Source: Ancylobacter moscoviensis
Lineage (GTDB): Bacteria; Pseudomonadota; Alphaproteobacteria; Rhizobiales; Xanthobacteraceae
Assembly: GCF_007559435.1 (NCBI RefSeq)
Contig: NZ_VMBP01000006.1
Span: forward strand, 302,551 to 366,550
Length of the DNA: 64,000 bases
Direction: 5' to 3'
In this document: in pieces, positions 1 to 8,270 of the stretch
Numbering within the stretch: position 1 is the stretch's first letter
How the letters are laid out: each line of letters opens with the position of its first letter
The notes under the pieces: model-generated
Told to the model about the DNA's origin: nothing
Databases searched by the model: none
What the model saw: only the letters and a program-made list of their open reading frames with translations
Translations under genes and position numbers: made by a program

Positions 1-233
1 AGCTCGCCGCGCTGTTCGACGACGCCGAGCGCGGCGCCAATGCGAGGCTCACCGTCGATCTGGAGAGCCAGACCATCACCGGCCCGGACGGCGGCAGCAT
101 CAGCTTCGAGATCGACCCGTTCCGCAAGCACTGCCTGCTCAACGGGCTGGACGACATCGGCCTCACTCAGGAGAAGGCGGACGCGATCAAGTCCTTCGAA
201 TCGAAGCTCGCCGAAGAACGCCCCTGGGCATGA
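1..233 (+). CDS. leuD: 3-isopropylmalate dehydratase small subunit, C-terminal part
   Basis: The frame open from base 3 encodes the last 76 residues of a LeuD-type protein; the 5' part lies outside the window. The ending [18 protein letters not shown] followed by a short helical tail is the characteristic C-terminus of the small subunit of isopropylmalate isomerase. With LeuC it converts 2- to 3-isopropylmalate in leucine biosynthesis in the cytoplasm. The stop overlaps the next start (ATGA, 230-233), so the RidA-like gene is probably translationally coupled. leuB follows on the same strand about 4 kb further on, with five unrelated genes between. Confidence 0.93.
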   Translation, partial: LAALFDDAERGANARLTVDLESQTITGPDGGSISFEIDPFRKHCLLNGLDDIGLTQEKADAIKSFESKLAEERPWA

Positions 234-616
234 GCGGGCGCCGACGGATTTCCTCCGGCTCCGATTTCGAGGCGGAGGCCGGCTATTCGCGCGCGGTGGT
301 CGACGGCAACGACATCTTCGTTTCCGGCACCACCGGCTACGACTACGAGGCCATGGTGCTGCCCGACGATCTGGTCGAGCAGACCCATGCCTGCTTCCGC
401 AACATCTCCGCCGCGCTGGCGCAGGCCGATGCCAGCCTCGATGACGTGGTGCGGGTGCGCTACATCGTGGCCCGCGCCGAATATGCCGAGGTGGTGTTCC
501 CGATCTTCGGCCGCTACTTCGCCGCCGCGCGGCCGGCCGCGACGCTGATCGTCGCCGGCCTGCTGCAGCCGGAGATGAAGATCGAGATCGAGGTTACGGC
601 CCGCCGCCGGGGCTAG
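230..616 (+). CDS. RidA/YjgF family protein
   Basis: 128 residues, the usual size of the RidA (YjgF/UK114) family. Family features visible are an N-terminal strand region around [19 protein letters not shown] and a C-terminal [19 protein letters not shown] block. Family members form trimers; RidA itself hydrolyses reactive enamine/imine intermediates from PLP enzymes. The usual RidA arginine would lie in the segment around residue 105, where this protein has ATLIVAGL with no obvious Arg, so it probably belongs to a non-RidA (Rid-like) subgroup and its substrate cannot be named. It overlaps leuD by 4 bases, which fits a housekeeping role coupled to amino-acid synthesis. Confidence 0.85.
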   Translation: MSGRRRISSGSDFEAEAGYSRAVVDGNDIFVSGTTGYDYEAMVLPDDLVEQTHACFRNISAALAQADASLDDVVRVRYIVARAEYAEVVFPIFGRYFAAARPAATLIVAGLLQPEMKIEIEVTARRRG

Positions 617-706
617 CGGCCGCCGCGCCGCGCATTTTGCGCTTTACAGCGTCCCGTTCCCGGGATGGAATCGTTCAAAACGAGAATATGCCGGGAGACG
701 CTCCTC

Positions 707-1048
707 ATGTGCCACATCTTCGCGGGCCAGGCGCCCGAGACCTATGAGAGCCAGACGCGCTCGGTGCGGATCGGCGGCCATTCGACCTCGATCCGCCTGG
801 AAGCCGCCTTCTGGACCGTTCTCGAGGAGGTCGCCGCCCATCAGGGCATGAGCCTGGGCAAGTTCGTCACCAAGCTGCACGACGAGGTGCTCAACCTGCA
901 TGGCGAGGTGCGCAACTTCGCCTCGCTGCTGCGCTGCTCCTGCCTGATCTACCTCGCCGAGGTCCGCCCGGCCGGCACGGCGCCTGCGGTCGCCCGCGAG
1001 CGCTATCTGTGCGAGAGCTCCCGCCTGCATCTGGAAGCGGCGGAGTAG
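707..1048 (+). CDS. ribbon-helix-helix domain protein
   Basis: 113 residues. The start at 707 is chosen because GGAG lies 9 bases upstream, while the upstream ATG at 665 has no ribosome-binding site. The core RSVRIGGHSTSIRLEAAFW followed by a helix (VLEEVAAHQGMSLGKFV) resembles the RHH_4 group of small ribbon-helix-helix proteins common in Hyphomicrobiales, which presumably bind DNA as dimers. Four cysteines are scattered (MCHIF, LLRCSC, YLCESS); metal binding is possible but no clear motif is present. It stands alone between the RidA-like gene and a repeat element. Targets are unknown. Confidence 0.75.
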   Translation: MCHIFAGQAPETYESQTRSVRIGGHSTSIRLEAAFWTVLEEVAAHQGMSLGKFVTKLHDEVLNLHGEVRNFASLLRCSCLIYLAEVRPAGTAPAVARERYLCESSRLHLEAAE

Positions 1049-1095
1049 GCTGCGCACGCCTTGCCTTGGCTCCTCCGGGGTGCCGAATTGAGTGC

Positions 1096-1181
1096 GTCAT
1101 GGCCGGGCTTGTCCCGGCCATCCACGTTTGGGGACGTGCGGTTCAAGACATGGATTCCCGGGGCCGGGCCCGGGGATGACG
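1096..1181. repeat. REP-like palindromic element, copy 1
   Basis: Lies in the 336-base gene-free stretch 1049-1384. ATGGCCGGG and CCCGGCCAT (1099-1121) form a tight hairpin, and outer GTCAT (1096) and ATGAC (1177-1181) bracket a second GC-rich palindrome around GGGCCGGGCCCGG. The first 32 bases recur without change at 60315-60346. Such 'GTCATGGCCGGGCTTGTC' elements are familiar as dispersed intergenic repeats in rhizobial genomes. The rest of the gap shows nothing recognisable. Confidence 0.8.
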
Positions 1182-1384
1182 GTGGGGCAAGCAGAGACGG
1201 CCGGATAAAGATCGGCTCGACGAGAGGGGCGGTCGATGCGCGCCCGTTCCCACGCTCCCGCCGGGGCCTAAAGCACATCCGGGTGATGTGCTAGCTGCCT
1301 ACCACCTACCGTTCGCCAAGCGGCCTAGCATCCTCGTTATCGGCGGGATTCCCGCCATGACGAGGTTCAAGGCCGGAGGAACAG

Positions 1385-1780
1385 GTGGCGAAGGCCATAC
1401 ATTCGATGATCCGCGTGCTCGACGAGGCGCGCTCGGTTGATTTCTACAAGCGCGCCTTCGGGCTGGACGTTGCGCAGCGGCTGCCGTTCGACGGCTTCAC
1501 GCTGGTCTATCTGCGCAACCCCGAGGCCGATTTCGAGGTCGAACTCACCGTCAATCACGGCCGGACCGAGCCTTATGCGCTCGGCGACGGCTACGGGCAC
1601 ATCGCCTTCGTGGTGGACGATCTCGACGCGGAGCATGCGCGCTTCACCGATGCGGGCCTCAATCCGAATCCCGTCAAGGAATTCTTCCACGACGGCGCGC
1701 TGCTCGCGAAGTTCTTCTTCGTAACCGATCCTGACGGCTACAAGATCGAGGTCCTGCAAAAGCACGGGCGCTATCGATGA
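1385..1780 (+). CDS. gloA: lactoylglutathione lyase (glyoxalase I, VOC fold)
   Basis: 131 residues, the size of E. coli GloA. All four metal ligands of the family can be placed: His6, Glu53 (EVELTVN), His72 (GYGHIAF) and Glu122 (YKIEVLQ). The enzyme isomerises the hemithioacetal of methylglyoxal and glutathione to S-lactoylglutathione in the cytoplasm. GTG at 1385 is taken as start because GGAGGA ends 4 bases before it. The second-step enzyme gloB is in the same window (15908-16681) but not linked. The glyoxalase assignment is secure to family; nickel or zinc dependence cannot be read from sequence, though the short form usually uses nickel. Confidence 0.9.
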   Translation: MAKAIHSMIRVLDEARSVDFYKRAFGLDVAQRLPFDGFTLVYLRNPEADFEVELTVNHGRTEPYALGDGYGHIAFVVDDLDAEHARFTDAGLNPNPVKEFFHDGALLAKFFFVTDPDGYKIEVLQKHGRYR

Positions 1781-1837
1781 CGTGACTAGTAGGCGCGTAG
1801 ACTTAAAAACAACATAAAAATACCCCGGGAGGTAACG

Positions 1838-2374
1838 ATGACAACACTGATCGACAGGCGCGGTCCGTCACGCCGCGCCCTGCTCGCCGGCATTGGAGCG
1901 GCCGGCGCACTCATGGTGAGCGGCGCCGCCGTGCTCAATCCGCGCGAGGCATGGGGGCTGGAAGTCTCGGCCCTCAAGCCCGAGACCATGCGCACGCTGA
2001 TCGTCATGGCGCGCGACGTCTACCCCCACGACCGTGTCCCCGACCGCTTCTACGCCGTCGCCATGAAGCCCTACGAGGCCGACGCGGCGAAGGACCCGGC
2101 GCTGAAGGCGCTGGTGGAGGAGGGGGTCATCACCCTCGATACGCTCGCCAAGGCCCGCTACGGCGTGCCCTACGCCGATGTCGGCTGGGAGGACCAGCGC
2201 GTCGCGCTGCTGCGCGAGATCGAGGGCGGGGCCTTCTTCGAGAAGGTGCGCTCGGGCCTGGTGGTGGGCCTCTACAACCAGGAGGATGTCTGGCCGATCT
2301 TCGGCTACGAGGGCTCCTCGGCCGACAAGGGCGGTTACATCGACCGCGGCTTCGACGACATCGCCTGGCTGTGA
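1838..2374 (+). CDS. Tat-exported gluconate 2-dehydrogenase subunit 3-like protein
   Basis: 178 residues. The N-terminus has a twin-arginine-like signal (PSRRALLAGIGAAGALMVSG), so export of the folded protein or a complex is expected. The mature part resembles the Gluconate_2-dh3 family of small subunits that accompany GMC-type dehydrogenases. AGGAGG-like GGGAGG lies 8 bases before the start. It sits 15 bases upstream of the GMC oxidoreductase and is very probably in one operon with it, supplying the export signal for the flavoprotein, which has none of its own (inference from how such complexes are exported). Confidence 0.82.
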   Translation: MTTLIDRRGPSRRALLAGIGAAGALMVSGAAVLNPREAWGLEVSALKPETMRTLIVMARDVYPHDRVPDRFYAVAMKPYEADAAKDPALKALVEEGVITLDTLAKARYGVPYADVGWEDQRVALLREIEGGAFFEKVRSGLVVGLYNQEDVWPIFGYEGSSADKGGYIDRGFDDIAWL

Positions 2375-2389
2375 GGGGAGGACGGAAAC

Positions 2390-3961
2390 ATGGCTGCACC
2401 CTTCGATCTCAATGACGATTCCGTCGTCGTCATCGTCGGCTCGGGCGCCGGCGGCGGCACGCTCGGCACGGACCTCGCGCTCAAGGGCGTGAAGGTGGTG
2501 ATGCTGGAAGCCGGCGCGCGCCACAACATGGAAGACTTCGTCAACAACGAGTGGGAAAGCTTCGCCCAGCTCGCCTGGACCGACATGCGCACGACGTCGG
2601 GCTCCTGGCGCGTGCACAAGAACTTTCCCAACCTGCCGGCCTGGATCGTCAAGTCGGTCGGCGGCTCCTCCGTGCACTGGGCCGGCGCCTCGCTGCGCTT
2701 CCAGGAGCACGAGTTCAAGACCCGCACCACCTATGGCGACCTCGACGGCGCCAACCTGCTGGACTGGCCGATCACCCTGAAGGAGCTGGAGCCCTATTAC
2801 GCCCGCGCCGAGGACCGCATGGGCGTGACCCGGACCAACGGCATTCCGGGGCTGCCGGGCAACAACAACTTCAAGGTGTTCGAGGCCGGGGCCAAGAAGA
2901 TCGGCTACAAGGAGGTCTCGACCGGGCGCATGGCGATCAACAGCGAGGCGCGCAACGACCGTGGCTCCTGCCAGCAGATCGGCTTCTGCTTCCAGGGCTG
3001 CAAGTCCGGCGCCAAATGGTCGACGCTGATCGCCGAGATCCCGCGCGGCGAGGAGACCGGCAATCTCGAGGTGCGGCCGCAGTGCATGGTGGTCAAGATC
3101 GAGCATGACGCCTCCGGCAAGGCGAGCGGCGTCGTCTATGTCGACAAGGACGGCAAGATGCAGCGCCAGAAGGCGCGCATCGTCGCGGTCGCCGGCAACT
3201 CCATCGAGAGCCCGCGCCTCCTGCTGAACTCCGCCAGCAACATGTTCCCGGACGGCCTCGCCAACTCCTCCGGCCAGGTGGGCCGCAACTACATGCGCCA
3301 CATGACCGGCTCGGTGTACGGCGTGTTCGAGAAGCCGGTGCACATGTATCGCGGCACCACCATGGCCGGCATCGTCCGCGACGAGGCGGGCTTCGACACC
3401 AAGCGCGGCTTTGTCGGCGGCTATGAGATGGAAACGCTGTCGCTCGGCGTGCCCTTCATGGCCGCCTTCCTCGATCCCGGCGGCTGGGGACGCTCCTTCA
3501 CCTCGGCGATGGACGGCTACGTCAACATGGCCGGCATGTGGCTGGTGGGCGAGGACATGGCGCAGGAGACCAACCGCGTCACCCTCAACACCGAGGTCAA
3601 GGACAAGCACGGCATGCCGGTGGCCAACGTGCATTTCGATGATCACCCCAACGACGTCGCCATGCGCAACCACGCCTATGCGCAGGGTGCGGCGATCTAC
3701 GAGGCGGTGGGCGCGACGCGGACCCTGCCGACGCCGCCCTATCCCTCCACGCACAATCTCGGCACCAACCGGATGAGCGAGAAGCCGCGCGACGGCGTGG
3801 TGAACAAGCATGGGCAGACGCACGACATTCCCAACCTGTTCGTCTCCGACGGCAGCCAGTTCACCAGCGGCGGCGCGGAGAATCCGACGCTGACCATCGT
3901 GGCGCTGGCCATCCGTCAGGCGGAGTTCATCGCCGCCGAGATGGGCAAGGGGACGATCTGA
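2390..3961 (+). CDS. GMC family oxidoreductase (flavoprotein dehydrogenase)
   Basis: 523 residues, typical for the family. The N-terminal dinucleotide fold is VVIVGSGAGGGTLGTDLA (from about residue 10) ending in MLEAG; KSVGGSSVHWAG is the second FAD-binding segment; the C-terminal domain has PSTHNLGTNRMS and a final SDGSQFTSGGAENPTLT block carrying the usual flavin contact and active-site region. It oxidises an alcohol, sugar or polyol group with FAD; the substrate is not evident. Together with the preceding subunit-3 protein it looks like a periplasmic dehydrogenase, but the cytochrome c subunit that normally accepts the electrons is not encoded next to it. Confidence 0.88.
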   Translation: MAAPFDLNDDSVVVIVGSGAGGGTLGTDLALKGVKVVMLEAGARHNMEDFVNNEWESFAQLAWTDMRTTSGSWRVHKNFPNLPAWIVKSVGGSSVHWAGASLRFQEHEFKTRTTYGDLDGANLLDWPITLKELEPYYARAEDRMGVTRTNGIPGLPGNNNFKVFEAGAKKIGYKEVSTGRMAINSEARNDRGSCQQIGFCFQGCKSGAKWSTLIAEIPRGEETGNLEVRPQCMVVKIEHDASGKASGVVYVDKDGKMQRQKARIVAVAGNSIESPRLLLNSASNMFPDGLANSSGQVGRNYMRHMTGSVYGVFEKPVHMYRGTTMAGIVRDEAGFDTKRGFVGGYEMETLSLGVPFMAAFLDPGGWGRSFTSAMDGYVNMAGMWLVGEDMAQETNRVTLNTEVKDKHGMPVANVHFDDHPNDVAMRNHAYAQGAAIYEAVGATRTLPTPPYPSTHNLGTNRMSEKPRDGVVNKHGQTHDIPNLFVSDGSQFTSGGAENPTLTIVALAIRQAEFIAAEMGKGTI

Positions 3962-4017
3962 CGGTCCTTCCGGCTTTCTCCCCGTGGGGAGAGAGAAGCG
4001 CCCTGCCGCTCCCTCCC

Positions 4018-4050
4018 GCCGCCGGCCTCGCGTGCCGGCGGCTTTTCTTT
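4018..4050 (+). terminator. rho-independent terminator after GMC oxidoreductase
   Basis: Perfect 9-bp stem GCCGCCGGC / GCCGGCGGC (4018-4026, 4034-4042) with a 7-base loop, followed by TTTTCTTT. It closes the subunit-3/GMC unit and separates it from leuB. Confidence 0.88.
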
Positions 4051-4179
4051 GCCGCCGGCTCTCCCGGGCCCGGCGCCGCCTGAAGGCTTGCCAGCCCGCG
4101 CGCCAGCCTTTAGGGACACGCTCGCCGGGCCGGAGGCTCGGCAAAGACGCTTTTCGAACAGGCGCACGCGAGGAATCCC

Positions 4180-5289
4180 ATGGCCACCCACAAGCTTCTC
4201 CTCCTTCCCGGCGACGGCATCGGCACCGAAGTGATGGCCGAGGTGAAGCGAGTGGTCGATTGGCTCGACCGGCGCGGCCTCGCTTCCTTCGCCATCGAGG
4301 AGGACCTCGTCGGCGGCGCGGCCTATGATTCCTGCGGCCAGCCGATCTCCGAGGAGGCGATGGCCAAGGCGTTCGCCGCCGACGCCATCCTGCTCGGCGC
4401 GGTGGGCGGCCCGAAATGGGCCAACGTGCCCTATGAGGCGCGCCCGGAAGCCGGCCTGCTGCGTCTGCGCAAGGATCTGCAGCTCTTCGCCAATCTGCGC
4501 CCCGCCGTGTGCTATCCGGCGCTCGCCGACGCCTCCAGCCTGAAGCGCGAGCTGGTCGAGGGGCTCGACGTGCTGATCGTGCGCGAGCTGACCGGCGGCG
4601 TCTATTTCGGCGAGCCGAAGACCATCACCAATCTGCTCGACGGGCAGAAGCGCGCCGTCGACACGCAGGTCTATGAATCCTACGAGATCGAGCGCATCGC
4701 CCGTGTCGCCTTCGAACTCGCCCGCACCCGCCGCAACAAGGTGGTCTCCACCGAGAAGCACAACGTCATGAAGACCGGCGTGCTGTGGAAGGAGGTCGTG
4801 AGTACCGTCCACGGCGCCGACTACGCCGACGTGACGCTGGAGCACCAGCTCGCCGATTCCTGCGGCATGCAGCTGGTGCGCGCGCCCAAGCAGTTCGACG
4901 TCATCGTCACCGACAATCTGTTCGGCGACATCCTGTCGGACGTGGCCGCCATGCTCACCGGCTCGCTGGGCATGCTGCCCTCCGCCTCGCTCGGCGCGGT
5001 GGAGGAGATTTCCGGCAAGCGCCGCGCGCTCTACGAGCCGGTGCATGGCGCGGCGCCGGACATTGCCGGCAAGGGCCTCGCCAACCCGATCGCCATGGTC
5101 GGCTCGCTCGCCATGGCGCTGCGCTATTCCTTCGGCCAGATCGAGGCGGCCGATCGCGTCGAGGCGGCGATCGCGGCGGTGCTGGCGGCGGGCTTCCGCA
5201 CCAACGACATCTACTCGGAAGGCATGACGCGCGTCGGCACCTCCGGCATGGGCGACGCCCTGCTCGCGGAGCTGGAGCGGGCGGCCTGA
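4180..5289 (+). CDS. leuB: 3-isopropylmalate dehydrogenase
   Basis: 369 residues, the normal length. It starts with [13 protein letters not shown] and ends with the NAD-binding segment [20 protein letters not shown]. Substrate-binding arginines lie in [17 protein letters not shown] and in the [11 protein letters not shown] block, and the metal-site aspartates in [15 protein letters not shown]. It performs NAD-dependent oxidative decarboxylation of 3-isopropylmalate, the third step of leucine synthesis. A GAGGA sits 7 bases before the ATG. It follows a terminator, so it has its own promoter, separate from leuD. Confidence 0.96.
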   Translation: MATHKLLLLPGDGIGTEVMAEVKRVVDWLDRRGLASFAIEEDLVGGAAYDSCGQPISEEAMAKAFAADAILLGAVGGPKWANVPYEARPEAGLLRLRKDLQLFANLRPAVCYPALADASSLKRELVEGLDVLIVRELTGGVYFGEPKTITNLLDGQKRAVDTQVYESYEIERIARVAFELARTRRNKVVSTEKHNVMKTGVLWKEVVSTVHGADYADVTLEHQLADSCGMQLVRAPKQFDVIVTDNLFGDILSDVAAMLTGSLGMLPSASLGAVEEISGKRRALYEPVHGAAPDIAGKGLANPIAMVGSLAMALRYSFGQIEAADRVEAAIAAVLAAGFRTNDIYSEGMTRVGTSGMGDALLAELERAA

Positions 5290-5324
5290 GGGGGCGGCCT
5301 GCCAATCCCCCTGCGATGGATGTT

Positions 5325-5424
5325 ATCCTGAGGTGCCCGGCGTTGTGCCGGGCCTCGAAGGATGCCCGTCCTGGCGTGCCGTAGCGACCATCCTTCGTGG
5401 CTCGCTGCGCGAGCACCTCAGGAT
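5325..5424. repeat. 100-base nested palindromic repeat element
   Basis: Outer arms ATCCTGAGGTGC (5325-5336) and GCACCTCAGGAT (5413-5424) are perfect inverted repeats; inner arms CGAAGGATG (5356-5364) and CATCCTTCG (5389-5397) are again perfect. This nested architecture matches RIME/REP-type intergenic elements known from rhizobial genomes and differs from the element at 1096 and 60315. It lies between leuB and its terminator. Confidence 0.8.
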
Positions 5425-5472
5425 GACGGCGCTTTCTGAACAAGCTTGGAGCGGGAGCTTCCGGCCAAAAAC

Positions 5473-5499
5473 AAAAGCCCGGCGCGAGCCGGGCTTTTT
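5473..5499. terminator. bidirectional terminator between leuB and the small secreted gene
   Basis: Stem GCCCGGC / GCCGGGC (5477-5483, 5488-5494) with a 4-base loop, five T on the right and AAAA on the left, so it can end transcription from both converging genes. Confidence 0.85.
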
Positions 5500-5526
5500 C
5501 ATGCGGTGCGACGCTGAGCCGGCGAA

Positions 5527-5802
5527 TCAGTAGCCCGGCAGCTCGAAGCGGCTCGGCAGCGGCCAGCGCGAGCCGGTGATGCCACCCTGACCGCCATACT
5601 GCGGATAGAAGGGCTGCGCGGCGTAAATGTAGTTCAGGTCGCGCGCGGTGCCGGGCTTCACCACCGGACCGGGATCCAGGAACGAACGCGGCGGCAGCTT
5701 GCGGATGATGATGCGGGTGCTCTCCTGCGCTTCGGCCGGAGCCGTGGCGATCATGGCAGTACCGGCGATCAGCGCGGCGAGGGCGAACAGGGCGACACGC
5801 AT
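5527..5802 (-). CDS. small secreted protein of unknown function
   Basis: 91 residues. A clear Sec signal peptide (MRVALFALAALIAGTAMIATAPAEA) is followed by a short mature part with RIIIRKLPPRSFLDPGPVV and a proline/glycine/aromatic-rich tail ending ELPGY. No enzyme motif or cysteine is visible. The start is supported by a GGGAGG 6-11 bases before the ATG. It faces leuB across a terminator and is divergent to nothing recognisable; I cannot assign a function. Resemblance to other small secreted proteins of the order is an impression only. Confidence 0.7.
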   Translation of the reverse strand: MRVALFALAALIAGTAMIATAPAEAQESTRIIIRKLPPRSFLDPGPVVKPGTARDLNYIYAAQPFYPQYGGQGGITGSRWPLPSRFELPGY

Positions 5803-5901
5803 CTAAACCTCCCAGCGACGATCACGTCGCACGACGGTGCAGACGATTACGTCACGATAAGCATGCGCGCAACTTATCGTGCCGTCGAGATGAGGAAAGT
5901 C

Positions 5902-6834
5902 CTAATTCCGCCGTTCGGCGACGAAATGCGCTGCTTCCACAAGGAGTGTTGCAGCCTTGCCGAACCTCTCGAGCGCCGATTCGGCCTCGGCTACGAGACA
6001 CGCGAGCTCTGCACGGGCGCCTTCCACCCCGAGCTTGCCGACCAATGTCGCCTTGCCGGCGGCGGCATCCTTGCCGACGGCCTTGCCGACGGTGCCGGCC
6101 TCGCCCTCGACGTCGAGCAGGTCGTCGGCGATCTGGAAGGCACGCCCGACGGCGCGGGCGTAGCGGTCGAGGCTCTCGCGCTCGTCCGGCGTCGCCCCGC
6201 CGAGCAGGGCGCCGGCCTCGCAGGCCTGGCGCAGCAGGGCGCCGGTCTTCATCGCCTGCAGGCGGATGATCTCATCAGCCGGCAGGTCCAGCGGAGCGCC
6301 GCCGCCGAAGCGGCCCTCGGCGGCGAGGTCCAGCATCTGGCCGCCGATCATGCCCGCCACGCCGGCGGCGCGCGCGAGGCTGGCGACGAGGGCGATGCGC
6401 ACGCCGGCATCGGGGCCGGCCTCCTCGCGGGCGAGAATCTCGAAGGCGAGCGTGAGCAGCCCGTCGCCGGCAAGGATCGCGGTGGCCTCGTCATAGGCGC
6501 GGTGGACGGTCGGCTGGCCGCGCCGCAGGTCGTCGTCGTCCATGGCCGGCAGGTCGTCATGCACGAGCGAATAGCAGTGGATGCATTCGAGCGCCGCCGC
6601 CGCCGGCATCGCCCGGTTCGCCGGCACGCCGAAGAGGGCAGCGGTCTCGACGACGAGGAAGGGACGCAGCCGCTTGCCGCCGGCGAGGGTGGCGTGGCGC
6701 ATGGCCGCGGCAAGGCGCTCGCCCGGCGCTCCGCTGGCCGCGATCGCTCCATCGATATAGGCGGCGACGGCCTCCGCGGTGCGGGCGAGGGCGTCGGGCA
6801 GCGGGAGGAGGGGGCGGGCGTCGGCGGCGGGCAT
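5902..6834 (-). CDS. ispA: polyprenyl synthetase (farnesyl/geranylgeranyl diphosphate synthase)
   Basis: 310 residues from the ATG at 6834; an upstream ATG at 6960 would add a 42-residue extension that looks non-conserved. The first aspartate-rich motif HDDLPAMDDDDLRRG is at residues 92-106 and the second is FQIADDLLD; GGKRLRPFLV binds diphosphate. It condenses isopentenyl diphosphate with allylic diphosphates in the cytoplasm, feeding ubiquinone, bacterial lipid carriers and hopanoids. The insert of two residues in the first motif is typical of bacterial type FPP/GGPP synthases; product chain length cannot be read safely. It is divergent from mtgA. Confidence 0.88.
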   Translation of the reverse strand: MPAADARPLLPLPDALARTAEAVAAYIDGAIAASGAPGERLAAAMRHATLAGGKRLRPFLVVETAALFGVPANRAMPAAAALECIHCYSLVHDDLPAMDDDDLRRGQPTVHRAYDEATAILAGDGLLTLAFEILAREEAGPDAGVRIALVASLARAAGVAGMIGGQMLDLAAEGRFGGGAPLDLPADEIIRLQAMKTGALLRQACEAGALLGGATPDERESLDRYARAVGRAFQIADDLLDVEGEAGTVGKAVGKDAAAGKATLVGKLGVEGARAELACLVAEAESALERFGKAATLLVEAAHFVAERRN

Positions 6835-7006
6835 GGCACGGACCTGGCGCGGAGCGTGGGAAGATGACGAGGCTTCCGTGCCCGAGGCGGCGGGCGGGGT
6901 CAAGCGAGGGGAAGCCCGCAGATGGGCGACCGCATGCCGCTCGGTCGACCCGCGCCGCACCGCCCGCTAATGTAGCCGGGTCGGGGGAGCGCGGGTTGTC
7001 GTCGGA

Positions 7007-7675
7007 ATGGGCATAGTGTGGGGCTGGCTGTGGAAGGCGGCGCTGATCGTGGTGCTGGCGCCGTTCGCGCTCGGCCTTCTCTATAACGTCATTCCGGCGC
7101 CTTCGACGCTGATGCTGGCGCGCTGGGCGAGCAACCAGCCGGTGGTGCGCGACTGGGTGCCGCTGACCGCCATCTCGCCGAATCTCGTGCGCTCGGTGCT
7201 GGCCTCGGAGGATGCGCGCTTCTGCACCCATTCCGGCATCGACCTCGTCGAGCTGCAGGGGGTGATCGACGAATCGGACGGCCTGAGCGCACCGCGCGGC
7301 GCCTCGACCATCACCATGCAGATCGTGAAGAACCTGTTCCTGTGGAACGGGCGCAGCGTCATCCGCAAGGGGCTGGAGCTGCCGCTGGCGCTCTATCTCA
7401 ACGCGGTGATGCCGAAGCACCGGCAGCTGGAGATCTATCTCAACATCGCCGAGTGGGGGCCGACCGGGGAGTTCGGCGTGGAGGCCGGCGCGCGCCGGTC
7501 CTTCGGGCGCGGGGCGGGCGACCTGTCGCCGAGGCAGGCGGCGCTGCTCGCGGTGATGCTGCCCAATCCGCACAAGCGCGATGCCGCCAAGCCGGGGCGC
7601 GGGCTGAACCGGCTCGCCAGCAACCTGCAGGCCCGGCTGCCGCGCGAGGGGGCCGAGCTGACTTCCTGCCTCTGA
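7007..7675 (+). CDS. mtgA: monofunctional peptidoglycan glycosyltransferase
   Basis: 222 residues, a single GT51 domain behind one N-terminal membrane helix (residues 5-28). Family motifs are ASEDARFCTHSG with catalytic Glu68, GASTITMQIVKNLFLW, RKGLELPLAL and the QLEIYLNIAEWG block. It polymerises lipid II into glycan strands on the outer face of the inner membrane. A GC hairpin at 7719-7739 (GGCGCCGG/CCGGCGCC) follows the stop but lacks a T-run, so it is only a possible end signal. rpmF follows 195 bases downstream. Confidence 0.93.
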   Translation: MGIVWGWLWKAALIVVLAPFALGLLYNVIPAPSTLMLARWASNQPVVRDWVPLTAISPNLVRSVLASEDARFCTHSGIDLVELQGVIDESDGLSAPRGASTITMQIVKNLFLWNGRSVIRKGLELPLALYLNAVMPKHRQLEIYLNIAEWGPTGEFGVEAGARRSFGRGAGDLSPRQAALLAVMLPNPHKRDAAKPGRGLNRLASNLQARLPREGAELTSCL

Positions 7676-7765
7676 GGATAAGGTTTGGAGCAGGATCCGA
7701 GGGGAGGGCCGAGGATCGGGCGCCGGGGGCTCCGGCGCCTTACGCAACAGAATTGCGTCAGCCCC

Positions 7766-7794
7766 TTTCGCTCGCGCGCATGAGTCTGTATAAG
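7766..7794 (+). promoter_or_regulatory. possible rpmF promoter
   Basis: TATAAG at 7789-7794 is a good -10 hexamer, but the hexamer 17 bases upstream (TTTCGC, 7766-7771) is a poor -35. A start near 7801 would give a leader of about 70 bases before rpmF. Confidence 0.35.
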
Positions 7795-7870
7795 CCGCCA
7801 CTCGAAATACGCACGATCCGGCGCCGGCCCCTCCGACTGGGCGTGAGCCATGCCGGTACAGGAGAAGACT

Positions 7871-8056
7871 ATGGCCGTTCCGAAGAAGAAAACCAGCCCG
7901 TCGCGTCGCGGCATGCGCCGTTCCGCCGATGCCCTCGCCAAGCCGACCTATGTCGAGGACAAGGATTCCGGCGAGCTGCGCCGCCCGCACCACCTCGACC
8001 TGAAGACCGGCATGTACAAGGGTCGTCAGGTTCTCAAGGTGAAGGCCGAGGCCTGA
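7871..8056 (+). CDS. rpmF: 50S ribosomal protein L32
   Basis: 61 residues beginning [18 protein letters not shown] and containing [17 protein letters not shown], the alphaproteobacterial L32 form without the zinc-ribbon cysteines. It belongs to the large ribosomal subunit near the peptidyl-transferase centre. The start at 7871 is preceded by AGGAGA; an in-frame ATG seven codons earlier overlaps this site and is rejected. A strong terminator follows. Confidence 0.96.
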   Translation: MAVPKKKTSPSRRGMRRSADALAKPTYVEDKDSGELRRPHHLDLKTGMYKGRQVLKVKAEA

Positions 8057-8098
8057 TCGGGTCTCGACGCGCGGCGGAGCCTTCCGCCGCCTGCGGGA

Positions 8099-8122
8099 GC
8101 CGGCCCACGGGCCGGCTTTTTT
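8099..8122 (+). terminator. terminator after rpmF
   Basis: GCCGGCCC (8099-8106) and GGGCCGGC (8109-8116) form a compact hairpin followed by six T. Confidence 0.9.
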
Positions 8123-8270
8123 GCGTCTGCGCGCCGCTTCTGCCGGCGGGCTGTCATGTGCCGGTAACCGTAACGACGGTATCGGGTGGAGCGAGGTGCC
8201 GGCAGCGTTCCGGCCGCTTATCAGTGCGCGGGAATGATGCTACATCTCTCGCGTGTGAGACTGGGGATCC

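Noticed and set aside
5902..6960. Longer N-terminus of the polyprenyl synthase
   Set aside because: The 42 extra residues are Ser/Arg/Ala-rich with no family similarity; the ATG at 6834 gives the usual length.
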